Positions 33,721 to 42,874 of a stretch of DNA of 64,000 bases are shown piece by piece. Position numbers and translations under genes: made by a program. The stretch comes from Hominimerdicola alba 8 (GTDB lineage: Bacteria > Bacillota > Clostridia > Oscillospirales > Ruminococcaceae), in assembly GCF_000178155.2 (NCBI RefSeq), contig NZ_ADKM02000123.1, positions 51,182 to 115,181 on the forward strand. The letters run 5' to 3'. The notes under the pieces were generated by a model. That model did not search any database. It had not been told where the DNA came from and saw nothing but the letters and a program-made list of their open reading frames with translations. Position 1 is the stretch's first letter, and each line of letters opens with the position of its first letter.

Positions 33721-35643
33721 ATGCCTCGTATGGACAGAACAGCACCCCGCCCAAAGATGGATAAGGACACTTTCAAAGTGCTGGGGCGCGTGCTTAAATT
33801 CATGTTCAAGGATTACAAGATACATTTCGCGATAGTGGTGGTATGTATCATAATCCAGGCGATAACCACACTGGTGGGCATGATGTTCATTCAATCACTG
33901 CTTGATGATTACGTAACACCGATGCTGACAGCGAAAAAAGCTGAAGGGGCAGCTTTCATTCCCGATTACAAACCGCTGGCGATGGCACTGGTAAAGCTGG
34001 CTGTCATCTATGTGCTGGGTCTTTCATCGGCTTACGCATACAACCGGATAATGGTAAACGTTGGACAGGGTACACTGCGCAATTTCAGAAATGCGCTGTT
34101 CGACAACATGGAAAGTCTGCCGATAAAGTATTTTGACACCCACGCACACGGCGATATAATGTCGGTGTACACCAACGATGTCGATACTCTGCGCCAGTTC
34201 ATCGCACAGAGCATACCTCAGCTGATAAACTCCACCGTTACGCTGGTGGTCACGCTTGTCTCGATGATAGCGCTCAGCGGTTTCCTGACACTGCTCTCTA
34301 TATTCATGGCGGCGGTTATGATGTTCGTGACTGCGAAGATATCGGGCAGTTCGGGCAAGTATTTTGCGGCACAGCAGAAGGATCTCGGTGAGGTCAACGG
34401 CTTTATCGAAGAGATGCTGGACGGTCAGAAGGTAGTCAAGGTGTTCTGTCATGAGGAAAAGGCGCAGGCTGATTTCAAGGAACTCAATGACAGACTGCGC
34501 GACAGCGCCAACAACGCAAACAAATTCGCGAACATACTGATGCCCATAAACGGCAATATCGGCAATATCAGCTATGTGCTGTGCGCTTTGCTGGGCGCAG
34601 TGCTGATGATAAACAATGTCGGCGGCATAACTATGGGCAAGCTGACGGCTTTCCTGACGCTGAACAAGAATTTCACCATGCCAATAACCCAGATAAGCCA
34701 GCAGATGACATTCATCATAATGGCGACTGCGGGCGCGGGCAGAGTTATGGACTTGCTTGACCAGAAACCCGAAACTGATGAGGGCTATGTGGAATTCGTA
34801 AACGCTAAGATAGACCTGAACGGCGAACTGAAAGAGTGTGAAGAACGCACAGGCACATGGGCATGGAAACACCCTCACAAGGAGGACGGCACTGTTACCT
34901 ATACCCGCATGAAAGGCGAGATAGTCTTTGACGGCGTGGATTTCGGGTATAACGATGACAAGATAGTTCTGCACGATGTCAAGCTGTTCGCAAAACCTGG
35001 TCAGAAGATAGCGTTTGTCGGTTCGACGGGTGCGGGCAAGACCACCATCACCAACCTAATAAACCGTTTCTACGACATACAGGACGGCAAGATAAGGTAT
35101 GACGGCATAAACATCACCAAAATAAAGAAGCCTGCGCTGAGAAAAACGCTGGGCATAGTTTTGCAGGATACCCACCTTTTCACGGGAACTGTCATGGATA
35201 ACATACGCTACGGAAATCTCAACGCCACCGATGAAGAATGCAGGGCGGCGGCTAAGCTGGCGAACGCTTCGGGCTTTATTGAAAAGCTGGAACACGGCTA
35301 CGACACGGTGCTTACAGGCGACGGCGGCAATCTCAGTCAGGGTCAGCGTCAGCTTCTTGCCATAGCAAGGGCGGCAGTTGCAGACCCTCCTGTGCTGATA
35401 CTCGATGAGGCGACTTCCTCCATAGATACCCGCACCGAAAAGCTGGTACAGGCAGGCATGGACGCACTTATGCACGGCAGAACGACCTTCGTCATCGCAC
35501 ACAGGCTGTCTACTGTAAAGAATTCCGACTGCATAATGGTACTTGAACAGGGCAGGATAATCGAGCGCGGCACGCACGATGAACTTATAGACAAAAAGGG
35601 CAAGTACTTCCAGCTGTACACGGGCAGCTTTGCTAATTCATAA
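33721..35643 (+). CDS. ABC exporter half-transporter (catalytic subunit)
   Basis: A 640-residue protein, partner of the previous gene. Six transmembrane helices are followed by an NBD with Walker A GSTGAGKTT, signature LSQGQRQ and a canonical LILDEATSSID. An insertion of ~45 residues lies ahead of the NBD (ECEERTGTWAWKHP region). The last codons and the stop fall in a dispersed AATTCATAATT repeat, giving the C-terminal SFANS. Confidence 0.92.
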   Translation: MPRMDRTAPRPKMDKDTFKVLGRVLKFMFKDYKIHFAIVVVCIIIQAITTLVGMMFIQSLLDDYVTPMLTAKKAEGAAFIPDYKPLAMALVKLAVIYVLGLSSAYAYNRIMVNVGQGTLRNFRNALFDNMESLPIKYFDTHAHGDIMSVYTNDVDTLRQFIAQSIPQLINSTVTLVVTLVSMIALSGFLTLLSIFMAAVMMFVTAKISGSSGKYFAAQQKDLGEVNGFIEEMLDGQKVVKVFCHEEKAQADFKELNDRLRDSANNANKFANILMPINGNIGNISYVLCALLGAVLMINNVGGITMGKLTAFLTLNKNFTMPITQISQQMTFIIMATAGAGRVMDLLDQKPETDEGYVEFVNAKIDLNGELKECEERTGTWAWKHPHKEDGTVTYTRMKGEIVFDGVDFGYNDDKIVLHDVKLFAKPGQKIAFVGSTGAGKTTITNLINRFYDIQDGKIRYDGINITKIKKPALRKTLGIVLQDTHLFTGTVMDNIRYGNLNATDEECRAAAKLANASGFIEKLEHGYDTVLTGDGGNLSQGQRQLLAIARAAVADPPVLILDEATSSIDTRTEKLVQAGMDALMHGRTTFVIAHRLSTVKNSDCIMVLEQGRIIERGTHDELIDKKGKYFQLYTGSFANS

Positions 35644-35673
35644 TTCATAATTCATAATGCTTAATTATTGACA
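35635..35673 (+). repeat. Dispersed stop-codon repeat, copy b
   Basis: Three tandem AATTCAT units, then AATGCTTAATTATTGACA, overlapping the ABC gene stop (35641-35643). Confidence 0.75.
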
Positions 35674-35724
35674 AACATTATAGCTTTGTTGTTCTGTCAG
35701 AAGAATGTATGATGATAAAATATT

Positions 35725-35757
35725 ACCCGCAGGAATTGTTTTTCCTGCGGGTATTTT
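35725..35757 (+). terminator. Terminator of the marR-ABC operon
   Basis: ACCCGCAGGA/TCCTGCGGGT stem followed by ATTTTCTT. The stem sequence recurs at 35997-36023. Confidence 0.85.
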
Positions 35758-35761
35758 CTTA

Positions 35762-35919
35762 TATGACTATCCCTTTAGCACACCAACTAAAAATGCGGTA
35801 AACAAAAGGATAATTGAGCGCCCCATATCTTTCCCCCGCCTGCGGCGGGGGAAAGATATACGCCAAGAACCTTAAGTTCTGTATAGCCGCTGTTTTTGTG
35901 GTGTGTCAGCGGGATAACC
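35762..35919 (+). repeat. TATCCC-ended element, complete copy with internal palindrome
   Basis: The ends GACTATCCCTTTAGCACA and (inverted) GGTTATCCCGCTGACACA form imperfect terminal inverted repeats. Relative to the 61617 copy it has ~60 extra bases containing a perfect 16-bp stem (35825-35840 with 35844-35859) with a TGC loop. No coding capacity; MITE-like. Confidence 0.65.
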
Positions 35920-35921
35920 AC

Positions 35922-35953
35922 ATTCATAATTCATAATGCTTAATTATTGACAT
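35922..35953 (+). repeat. Dispersed stop-codon repeat, copy c
   Basis: Two AATTCAT units plus AATGCTTAATTATTGACA, immediately after the MITE-like element. With the following terminator (35997-36023) it looks like a second copy of the 35635-35757 segment, so the MITE-like element sits between two duplicates. Confidence 0.7.
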
Positions 35954-35996
35954 GGACACAAGTTTGGCTGTTTTTGTCGGAAGAATGTAAGAAAAT

Positions 35997-36035
35997 ACCC
36001 GCAGGGAAAAAATTCCTGCGGGTATTATTTTTATC
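35997..36035. terminator. Second ACCCGCAGG hairpin
   Basis: ACCCGCAGG/CCTGCGGGT stem with T-rich flank on the + side. It lies between the ABC operon and the convergent serpin gene. Confidence 0.75.
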
Positions 36036-36072
36036 ATATATTCTTACGGTAGAAAAACAAAGCGACAATGCC

Positions 36073-36097
36073 TGTCAACAATTATGAATTATGAATT
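36073..36097 (-). repeat. Dispersed stop-codon repeat, copy d
   Basis: Inverted copy overlapping the serpin stop codon (36089-36091), again encoding a terminal NS. Confidence 0.75.
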
Positions 36098-37462
36098 CTT
36101 AATTGTATTTACCCCTCCGATGAAGATGGGACTGCCGTTTTCGAGGTCAACTATAGCGAAAGCAAAGGGGCGGTTCAGATAGACATACTTTGGTTCTTCT
36201 ATCTCTATGGCGGCTTCAGTGATCATTTCAACGGCGGTGGCGGCGGCGGCTTTGGTGCCCTCGCGGTCTAACTCGATGTGGGTCTTGTGGAGAACACGGT
36301 TTATCTCAAGGTTGCCGTCAGCACAATCTGCCATGCCCGAAAAATCACCGCCCTCAAAGGGAAGCACCATGCCCATAGACTGCAATTCTTCGCTGAGTTC
36401 GTTGTCGTAGTCAAAGGTAAATTCGGGTATGCAGACATTTACATCTCCGCCTGCATCTGATGTGAATTTTCTGAGTTTTTCGCCGTCAAGAGAAGCGGCA
36501 AAGTCTGCGAGGTCTGTGCCCTCTTCGGGCAGGAGTGCCATAAAGCCGTATTCATACCCCATATATGGCTTGATGAAGCCTGTCACGCCGTCCTCCGCGA
36601 TATAGTAGCCCTCTTCCGAGTACAGCATATCGACTCTTTCTTCTTCACCCTTTGAGTTGGTGAATTTATCATCGGCTTGTATCTGATAATCATTATAAGG
36701 TTTAGCCCACTTGCCCTCAAATGCGATGGCGTTTATAAGATATACCATAGCATCATCGGGTATCTGGTCGATTATCGAGGGTATCATCTGCTTGGTCTGT
36801 TCGTTGACCCAGTTGTTTATGTCGGCAACGGTAGAGGTATCAAATGGTGCGAGGAAACTTTCAGCGCCGTAGAAGTCACGCGCCTTGTTGCAGAAATCCT
36901 CAGACATTTTGATGCGTTCGGCATCATCGCGCACCCATACGGAATTTGCCACATTGAAGCTGACATCTTCCGCATTGTTGAAACGTGCCATGCGGTACTG
37001 CATAGCGGTGTTCAGCTTGTCGATGGGTGTGCCGCCGAGAGCTTCTTCCATCTGGGTGAGGGTTTCGCCCTTAGCACCGTTGGCAGTCATGCCCAGCGCC
37101 ATCATAACGCTTTCGGGAGATATCATGGCGTTCTTGCCCTCGCGCAGGTCATCATCGCAGGTCTTGATGAAAAGTTCGGCGGCGTAATTATTGTAAGCCT
37201 CATAGAACTCATCATCAGGTTTTGTATCAGGTTCAGCCACAACTGTTTTTGAACTGCCGCCGGTAACATCTTCATCATCGGGAGTTGACTCATCGGGGGC
37301 AGGTTCATCGGGGGTGAGTACCGTTTCGGCGGTAGTGGTGGTCGTCTTGCTGTTGCCGTTGTTTTCAGCGGGACTTTCCTTGACCTCACCGCAGGCTGTC
37401 AGTGCAAGCATCATTCCTGCCACTGCCGCACATACTATCTTCTTTAAATTTGTGTTCTTCAT
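36089..37462 (-). CDS. Serpin (serine protease inhibitor) lipoprotein
   Basis: A 457-residue protein. A lipoprotein signal (LALTACGEV lipobox, Cys about 25) is followed by a Thr/Asp/Pro-rich linker of ~50 residues, then a full serpin fold. The breach region reads NAIAFEGKWAKPY, s3A/s5A positions are present, and the hinge EGTKAAAATAVEM has the small residues needed for strand insertion. It ends with the RPFAFAIVD...SPIFIGG signature. It is therefore predicted to be an inhibitory serpin displayed on the cell surface. In cellulolytic bacteria serpins may protect extracellular enzymes or face host proteases; the target is unknown. Confidence 0.9.
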   Translation of the reverse strand: MKNTNLKKIVCAAVAGMMLALTACGEVKESPAENNGNSKTTTTTAETVLTPDEPAPDESTPDDEDVTGGSSKTVVAEPDTKPDDEFYEAYNNYAAELFIKTCDDDLREGKNAMISPESVMMALGMTANGAKGETLTQMEEALGGTPIDKLNTAMQYRMARFNNAEDVSFNVANSVWVRDDAERIKMSEDFCNKARDFYGAESFLAPFDTSTVADINNWVNEQTKQMIPSIIDQIPDDAMVYLINAIAFEGKWAKPYNDYQIQADDKFTNSKGEEERVDMLYSEEGYYIAEDGVTGFIKPYMGYEYGFMALLPEEGTDLADFAASLDGEKLRKFTSDAGGDVNVCIPEFTFDYDNELSEELQSMGMVLPFEGGDFSGMADCADGNLEINRVLHKTHIELDREGTKAAAATAVEMITEAAIEIEEPKYVYLNRPFAFAIVDLENGSPIFIGGVNTIKNS

Positions 37463-37536
37463 ATTCTTTTCCTCCTGTTTTACTCATTTTTGTGTTGTTC
37501 TACATAAGTTTCTGTTTTTCCGCAGATGTTGTCTGT

Positions 37537-37773
37537 CTATTGTGTTATGGGCTGAAACTGCACGTTTTCGTATACTTCTTTGCCGAATATGTACAGCCTT
37601 GTACCGACGGTAAAGCCCATCTTATCGTCTTTTTCTGTGATAGCATGGGGCTTTTCGACCATATACAGCGCCGCTTTGTATCTGACTGTTCCGCCGTCTT
37701 TAAGTTGTATGGGGAAAGGTATCATCAGCACCGCCAATAAGACTGCCGCTGAAATAATTATCTGTTTGCGCAT
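37537..37773 (-). CDS. Small exported or membrane-anchored protein
   Basis: A 78-residue protein. The N-terminal hydrophobic segment IIISAAVLLAVLMIPFPIQL is followed by ~55 polar residues. A GGGGGTG site precedes the start. It lies 74 bp upstream of the serpin on the same strand. The function is unknown. Confidence 0.6.
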   Translation of the reverse strand: MRKQIIISAAVLLAVLMIPFPIQLKDGGTVRYKAALYMVEKPHAITEKDDKMGFTVGTRLYIFGKEVYENVQFQPITQ

Positions 37774-37929
37774 ACGGTCACACCCCCTCGTTTGTGTTGT
37801 CTGATATATATACGTATGGTGAGTGGGATTTTTATGGTGTGATATTCCACAAAGTTCGGGTGCTGAATTCGTGAATATTAAACAAAAAAACGTTTGCGTA
37901 CCTCAGAAAGATACCCATATATAAGTTTT

Positions 37930-37959
37930 GCACCTGAGTATAAAAAAGCACTCAGGTGC
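37930..37959. terminator. Perfect 10-bp hairpin, possible terminator
   Basis: GCACCTGAGT/ACTCAGGTGC with a 10-nt loop. It is located downstream of the hydrolase gene (minus strand). There is no strong T run after the stem in either direction, so the terminator call is tentative. Confidence 0.5.
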
Positions 37960-37987
37960 ATTGTATTGATCCAGATCAGGATTTCAA

Positions 37988-38860
37988 TTATACATTTATC
38001 TTTTGCAAAAATGTCTTGAATATTTCAACGATCTGGTCAGGTATCTTAGTATACATCATGTGGTCTTCATTTATTAAGTGTATCTCTGCATGGCAATGAT
38101 CCGCATAGTCCTTTGCAGCCTGCTGCCACGAAAGTGCCTTTATCGGTGTTTTCATATTGCTTACGATAAAACATGACGGACAAGACAAATAGCCTGTACT
38201 ATTCGCTTTTTCGGCATTTGCTTCTGCCAATAAAGACTCTTCAAATACCGCTTCACTTGTTATATTTTTATAGTATACTTCCTCATATGTGTGCTTTTCC
38301 TCTTCTGAAAGTTCATTACTGTTTAACAGTCCTGAGGCATTTACCGTTCTGTTCCTTAGCAGTTTATCTAATAAACCACGCTTTGAAATTTTTTGCATAA
38401 GTATCCTTGATCTTTCGATCATGGCTTTTTTCTTTTCATAGGGAATTTCTTTTGCCTGCGCTTCCATCATGTTTGGAAATCCCATATCAAGGCCAAGTAC
38501 TGCTTTAATTTCTTCAGGGTAAGTATTTGCCCACCAGATCGCTTCAAATCCTGAATATGAATGTGGCGCAAGAACATAGGGCGGTTCAATATGCAGGGTC
38601 CTTAACGCAGTTCTGCTTTCTTCAACAAGGTTTTCGACAGTTCTTTCTGTTGTAGCTTTACCACTTAATCCGTAGCCAGCCTTTTCTACCACTGCGATAC
38701 GGAACTTATCAGTCATTCTTTTATAAACAGGCTTATATTCGAGTGTTGGGCAGCCAACTCCTGAACCTGCCATAAAAATGATCGTGATATTGCCACTGCC
38801 TTTGGTATATACATTTATATCCGTATTTCCGATTTTTACAATAGTTCCATATTTTTTCAT
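37988..38860 (-). CDS. Alpha/beta hydrolase
   Basis: A 290-residue cytoplasmic protein. The oxyanion strand IIFMAGSGVG leads to EKAGYGLSGK. The nucleophile elbow is APHSYSGFE (Ser about 101, with Pro and Ser replacing the usual glycines), and the catalytic His is probably in INEDHMMYTK near the C-terminus. The substrate is unknown. The gene stands alone between the small exported protein and polA. Confidence 0.8.
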   Translation of the reverse strand: MKKYGTIVKIGNTDINVYTKGSGNITIIFMAGSGVGCPTLEYKPVYKRMTDKFRIAVVEKAGYGLSGKATTERTVENLVEESRTALRTLHIEPPYVLAPHSYSGFEAIWWANTYPEEIKAVLGLDMGFPNMMEAQAKEIPYEKKKAMIERSRILMQKISKRGLLDKLLRNRTVNASGLLNSNELSEEEKHTYEEVYYKNITSEAVFEESLLAEANAEKANSTGYLSCPSCFIVSNMKTPIKALSWQQAAKDYADHCHAEIHLINEDHMMYTKIPDQIVEIFKTFLQKINV

Positions 38861-38970
38861 ACTATCACCACTATATTCCGATCTCTTTAATCCTTTATAG
38901 CATGTGCAGGCAAAATCTCAATAAAAAGCCACAGAGCTTCTATATCAGCCTGCACACATTAGTCTGCATT

Positions 38971-41544
38971 TTATTCTTTTGCCAGATACCAGCTTTCGCC
39001 CTCGCCTACCGAAACTTCCATCGGCACTGTGAAGTTTACCGCTTTTTCCATCTCTTCCTTTAAGATAGCTTTCGCTTTTTCCTTGTCATCGGGTGTGACT
39101 TCGATGATGAGTTCATCGTGTACCTGCAATATCAGCCTTGCGTCCAGCTTTTCGGCTTTAAGGCGTTTATAGACTTTCACCATCGCCATTTTGATTATGT
39201 CAGCCGCCGCGCCCTGTATCGGTGCATTCATCGCGGCGCGCTTGCCGAATGCCTGCATGACTTTATTTGTTGCCGCCAGTTCGGGGATATATCTGCGTCT
39301 GCCGAAAATGGTAGTAACATAGCCGTTCTTTATTCCGTCCTCAACGGTCTTGTCCATAAACTCGGAAACTTTCGGGAAGTTGTCAAGGTAGTTCTTGATG
39401 TACTGCTTGGCTTCCTTCACCGAAACACCGATGTCTTTCGACAGTGAGAATGCCCCGATGCCGTAGATTATGCCGAAGTTTACCGCTTTTGCCGCAGAAC
39501 GCATCTCGGGCAGTACTGCATCGGCGGGTATGCCGAACACCTGCGAGGCGGTCATGGTGTGTATGTCAGTGCCGTCAGCAAAAGTTTTGCGCATGTTCTC
39601 ATCGCCGCAGACTTCTGCCAGCACGCGCAGTTCTATCTGACTGTAATCGGCATCGAGGAAAGTATAGCCGTCCCCTGCCACGAAGAATTTGCGCATGTTT
39701 CTGCCTATCTCTTTGCGGACGGGTATGTTCTGCATGTTGGGTTCGGTGGAACTTATCCTGCCTGTGCGCGTTTCCGTCTGCTTGAAAACACTACGCACAC
39801 GCCCGTCAGCCTCGACCTCTTTCAGCAGGCTGTCAACGTAGGTGGAGTTCAGCTTTGTCAGCGTGCGGTATTCAAGCACCAGCCCGACTATGGGGTGTTT
39901 GTCCGCCAGTTCTTCAAGAACTTCTGCGTTGGTGGAATAACCTGATTTCGTTTTCTTTTTCGCGGGCAGACCCAGTTTTTCAAACAGCACCTCACCCAGC
40001 TGTTTTGGCGATGCTATGTTGAACTCGCCGCCTGCAAGGTCATATATCTGAGAGGTCAGCGCTTCGATGTCCTTTTTAAGCCCCTTGCCGAACTCGCGTA
40101 TGCCGTCGGTATCGGCGCGTACACCATAGTGTTCCATAGATGCCAGCACTTCACAGAGGGGCATCTCGACCTCGTTGAATAGTTTCAGCATCTCGGTCTG
40201 TTCAAGGCGGAGTTTCAGGTTCTCAGCCAGCGGCATTATGGTGCAGATGTCGGCAAATTCGCCCATATCACTGCGGTATGCCACCTTGTAGGTTAGGCTG
40301 AGGTTCTCGGTGGTGTACTCGCCCGCCTGTGAATTCAGCAGATAGCCCGCAAGGTCACAGCAGAAAGTCAGACCATTCAGATGTGTGCCGTTGTCAAAGG
40401 CGAATTTGTGCGCCTGTTTGCCCTCGAATGCGGTCTTTTCACAGCCGCTCTCGAAAAATCTCAGCGCTATGCCCTCGAAATCCCAGTCACCCGAAGCTAT
40501 GACATAAGCCTTGTCAGCAAAGAACACCTGCAATTTAGCGCCGTCAAAGATGAATGCGGCTTTTGTGCCCTCAGTCATCTGTGAGATGGCATCATCGTTC
40601 AGCGGCAGACCTGTTTCGTATTTGGGCAGGTCTTTCAGTTTAAGGGCAGTTTCCTCAGCGGACTTCTGCGGCGTTTCGCTGTTTGTGCCTGTCAGTTTGA
40701 GCCTTTCAAGCAGTCTTAGCATCTCAAGGTCAACGAGGAGTTCTTTTGCCTTATCAGAATCGGGTGTACCCAGCTTATAGAACGCTGTATCGCGTTCAAC
40801 GGGTGCTTCAAGGCATATCTCAGCAAGAAAACGGCTGTCTATCGCGTCCTGATGACCCGCTTCCAGCTTGGCGCGGTTGCCCTTGGTTATGGTAAAGCTG
40901 TCAAGGTCGGCATAGAGTGCCTCAACACTGCCCGCCTGCTGTATGAGGTTGAGCGCAGTCTTCTCACCGATGCCCTTAACACCCGAAATATTGTCGGAGG
41001 TATCGCCCATCAGCGCCTTGACCTCTATCATCTGTCGTGGGGTAACGCCGTATTCCTCCATTATGCGGGCGGGGGTGTATATCTTGGTTTCTTTAGTGCC
41101 TGCCAGCCTTACCGTGACTTTATCCGACACCAGCTGAAAGCTGTCGCGGTCACCCGTGAGGATAAAGCATTCGTTGCCGCTGTCAGCCGCCGCCTTTGAG
41201 AGTGTGCCGAGAATGTCGTCGGCTTCATAGCCCTCGCACTCCACCGTCTTTATGCCGAGAAGCCCTAAAAGCTGTTTTATCAGCGGCATCTGCTGTGCAA
41301 GTTCATCGGGCATGCCCTTGCGGTTAGCCTTGTAAGCGGCACTCGCCTTATGGCGGAAAGTGGGGGCGCGCAGATCGAACGCCACAGCCACGCAGTCGGG
41401 CTGTACTTCTTCCAGTTCTTTCATGTAGATATTCATAAATCCCGTAATGGCGTTGGTGGGTATGCCTTTTGAGTTTGTAAGCAAACGTATGCCGTAAAAT
41501 GCGCGGTTCATGATGCTGTTGCCGTCAATGCAGAGTAATCTCAT
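38971..41544 (-). CDS. polA: DNA polymerase I
   Basis: An 857-residue protein. The start at 41544 (complement) gives MRLLCIDGNSIMNRAFYG, the usual family start, with GGAGG upstream; the 36-residue upstream extension is rejected. The N-terminal 5'-3' exonuclease carries GDRDSFQLV and ALMGDTSDNI. The middle 3'-5' exonuclease-like domain appears degenerate, as in many Firmicutes. The polymerase carries motif A DYSQIELRVLAE, motif B RSAAKAVNFGIIYG and motif C QVHDELIIE. It works in Okazaki fragment processing and repair. Confidence 0.96.
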   Translation of the reverse strand: MRLLCIDGNSIMNRAFYGIRLLTNSKGIPTNAITGFMNIYMKELEEVQPDCVAVAFDLRAPTFRHKASAAYKANRKGMPDELAQQMPLIKQLLGLLGIKTVECEGYEADDILGTLSKAAADSGNECFILTGDRDSFQLVSDKVTVRLAGTKETKIYTPARIMEEYGVTPRQMIEVKALMGDTSDNISGVKGIGEKTALNLIQQAGSVEALYADLDSFTITKGNRAKLEAGHQDAIDSRFLAEICLEAPVERDTAFYKLGTPDSDKAKELLVDLEMLRLLERLKLTGTNSETPQKSAEETALKLKDLPKYETGLPLNDDAISQMTEGTKAAFIFDGAKLQVFFADKAYVIASGDWDFEGIALRFFESGCEKTAFEGKQAHKFAFDNGTHLNGLTFCCDLAGYLLNSQAGEYTTENLSLTYKVAYRSDMGEFADICTIMPLAENLKLRLEQTEMLKLFNEVEMPLCEVLASMEHYGVRADTDGIREFGKGLKKDIEALTSQIYDLAGGEFNIASPKQLGEVLFEKLGLPAKKKTKSGYSTNAEVLEELADKHPIVGLVLEYRTLTKLNSTYVDSLLKEVEADGRVRSVFKQTETRTGRISSTEPNMQNIPVRKEIGRNMRKFFVAGDGYTFLDADYSQIELRVLAEVCGDENMRKTFADGTDIHTMTASQVFGIPADAVLPEMRSAAKAVNFGIIYGIGAFSLSKDIGVSVKEAKQYIKNYLDNFPKVSEFMDKTVEDGIKNGYVTTIFGRRRYIPELAATNKVMQAFGKRAAMNAPIQGAAADIIKMAMVKVYKRLKAEKLDARLILQVHDELIIEVTPDDKEKAKAILKEEMEKAVNFTVPMEVSVGEGESWYLAKE

Positions 41545-41626
41545 CGGTGTAACCTCCTGTGATGCAGAAATCATTCTTAAAAGTATTATACCACATATTG
41601 CCGTTTCATGCAACAATTTAGTGTAC

Positions 41627-41653
41627 AAAAAAAGGTGGGAGCAAGCTCCCACC
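41627..41653 (-). terminator. Terminator of pta
   Basis: GGTGGGAGC/GCTCCCACC stem. On the minus strand it is followed by seven T residues. Confidence 0.9.
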
Positions 41654-41693
41654 CTCGAATTTTATGCACAATATGTCAGCACAGAGAACGACT

Positions 41694-41723
41694 GTCCATG
41701 CCAATAATTATGAATTATGAATT
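41694..41723 (-). repeat. Dispersed stop-codon repeat, copy e
   Basis: An inverted copy beginning 4 bp after the pta stop, with TTGGCA in place of TTGACA. Confidence 0.7.
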
Positions 41724-41727
41724 AAAT

Positions 41728-42744
41728 TTAAGCCATGCCTGCGGTGATGATAGCCATCTTGTAGACTTCATCAGCGTTGCATCCTCTGGAAAGGTCGTTG
41801 ATAGGCGCATTCAGACCCTGGAGTATAGGACCGTAAGCCTCATAGCCGCCCAATCTCTGTGCGATCTTGTAGCCGATGTTTCCTGCCTCGATCAGAGGGA
41901 AGATGAATGTGTTAGCCTGACCTGCTACCTTGCTGTCAGGGCACTTGGTCTTTGCAACTTCTGCGGAAACTGCCGCATCGAACTGGAACTCGCCGTCGAT
42001 AACAAGCTCAGGATCGAGTTTTCTTGCTTCGATAACTGCATCGTGGCTCAGCTGAACCGTGCCGCCCTTGCCCGAACCGTAGGTGGAGAAGCTAAGTACA
42101 GCTACCTTAGGGTCGATGCCGAAGAAATCAGCAGTTCTTGCAGTTTCAACAGCTACCTCAGCCAGCTGTCTTGCAGCGGACAGAACAACGTTGCCGTCCT
42201 TGTCAAGTCTGTCAGTGTAACCCAGATTGATAGCGCAGTCGCCCATAGCTATCTTTTCTTCCTTGCCGTCCTTCTCACGGAAGAGTATGAAGGAAGAACT
42301 TACCAGATTAGAGCCCTTCTTGGTCTTGATTATCTGGAGTGCAGGTCTTACAGTATCAGCGGTGGAATATGTAGCGCCGCCCAGCAGAGCGTCAGCCTTG
42401 CCTGCCTTAACGAGCATAGTGCCGAAGTAGTTGGACTTTGCAAGAGCAGCCCTTACTTCTTCCTCAGTCATCTTGCCCTTTCTCAGTTCTACCATCTGTG
42501 CTACAAGAGCGTCCATTTCAGGATAAGTAGCGGGGTCGAGTATCTCAGCACCGTCAATATTGAAATTGCCTGCGGCAGCAGCAGCCTTTACCTCGTCAAC
42601 GTTACCGCAGAGGATAACGCCCATCAGACCCTCTTTCAGCAGTCTGTCAGCTGCGGTGAGTATACGTGCATCGCTGCCCTCAGTGAAAACGATGGTCTTC
42701 TTTTCAGCCTTAAGATTAGCTATCAGCTTATCGAACATTCCCAT
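41728..42744 (-). CDS. pta: Phosphate acetyltransferase
   Basis: A 339-residue protein. The start at 42744 follows a GGAG site; an upstream extension is rejected. It opens MFDKLIANLKAEKKTIVFTEGSDARIL. Further family motifs are DALLGGATYSTADTVRPALQI, VLSFSTYGSGKGG and the C-terminal GPILQGLNAPINDLSRGC. It converts acetyl-CoA and phosphate to acetyl phosphate for acetate formation and ATP. No ackA is adjacent. Confidence 0.95.
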   Translation of the reverse strand: MGMFDKLIANLKAEKKTIVFTEGSDARILTAADRLLKEGLMGVILCGNVDEVKAAAAAGNFNIDGAEILDPATYPEMDALVAQMVELRKGKMTEEEVRAALAKSNYFGTMLVKAGKADALLGGATYSTADTVRPALQIIKTKKGSNLVSSSFILFREKDGKEEKIAMGDCAINLGYTDRLDKDGNVVLSAARQLAEVAVETARTADFFGIDPKVAVLSFSTYGSGKGGTVQLSHDAVIEARKLDPELVIDGEFQFDAAVSAEVAKTKCPDSKVAGQANTFIFPLIEAGNIGYKIAQRLGGYEAYGPILQGLNAPINDLSRGCNADEVYKMAIITAGMA

Positions 42745-42782
42745 AATTTTAAATCTCCATGAGAAAAATATTTTACCCATCT

Positions 42783-42811
42783 ATTATAGCACACTTCTTA
42801 TGAAATTTCAA
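42783..42811 (-). promoter_or_regulatory. Promoter of pta
   Basis: On the minus strand TTGAAA (42811-42806) and TATAAT (42788-42783) with 17-bp spacing. Confidence 0.75.
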
Positions 42812-42874
42812 GGTCATTTTGAAATGGTTATCTTTTTTGCACATAAACATAACTTTTTAATTCGTGGTGGGATA

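Noticed and set aside
36677..37252. Plus-strand 191-codon frame opposite the serpin
   Set aside because: It is an antisense shadow of a clearly identified serpin gene, without a ribosome site.
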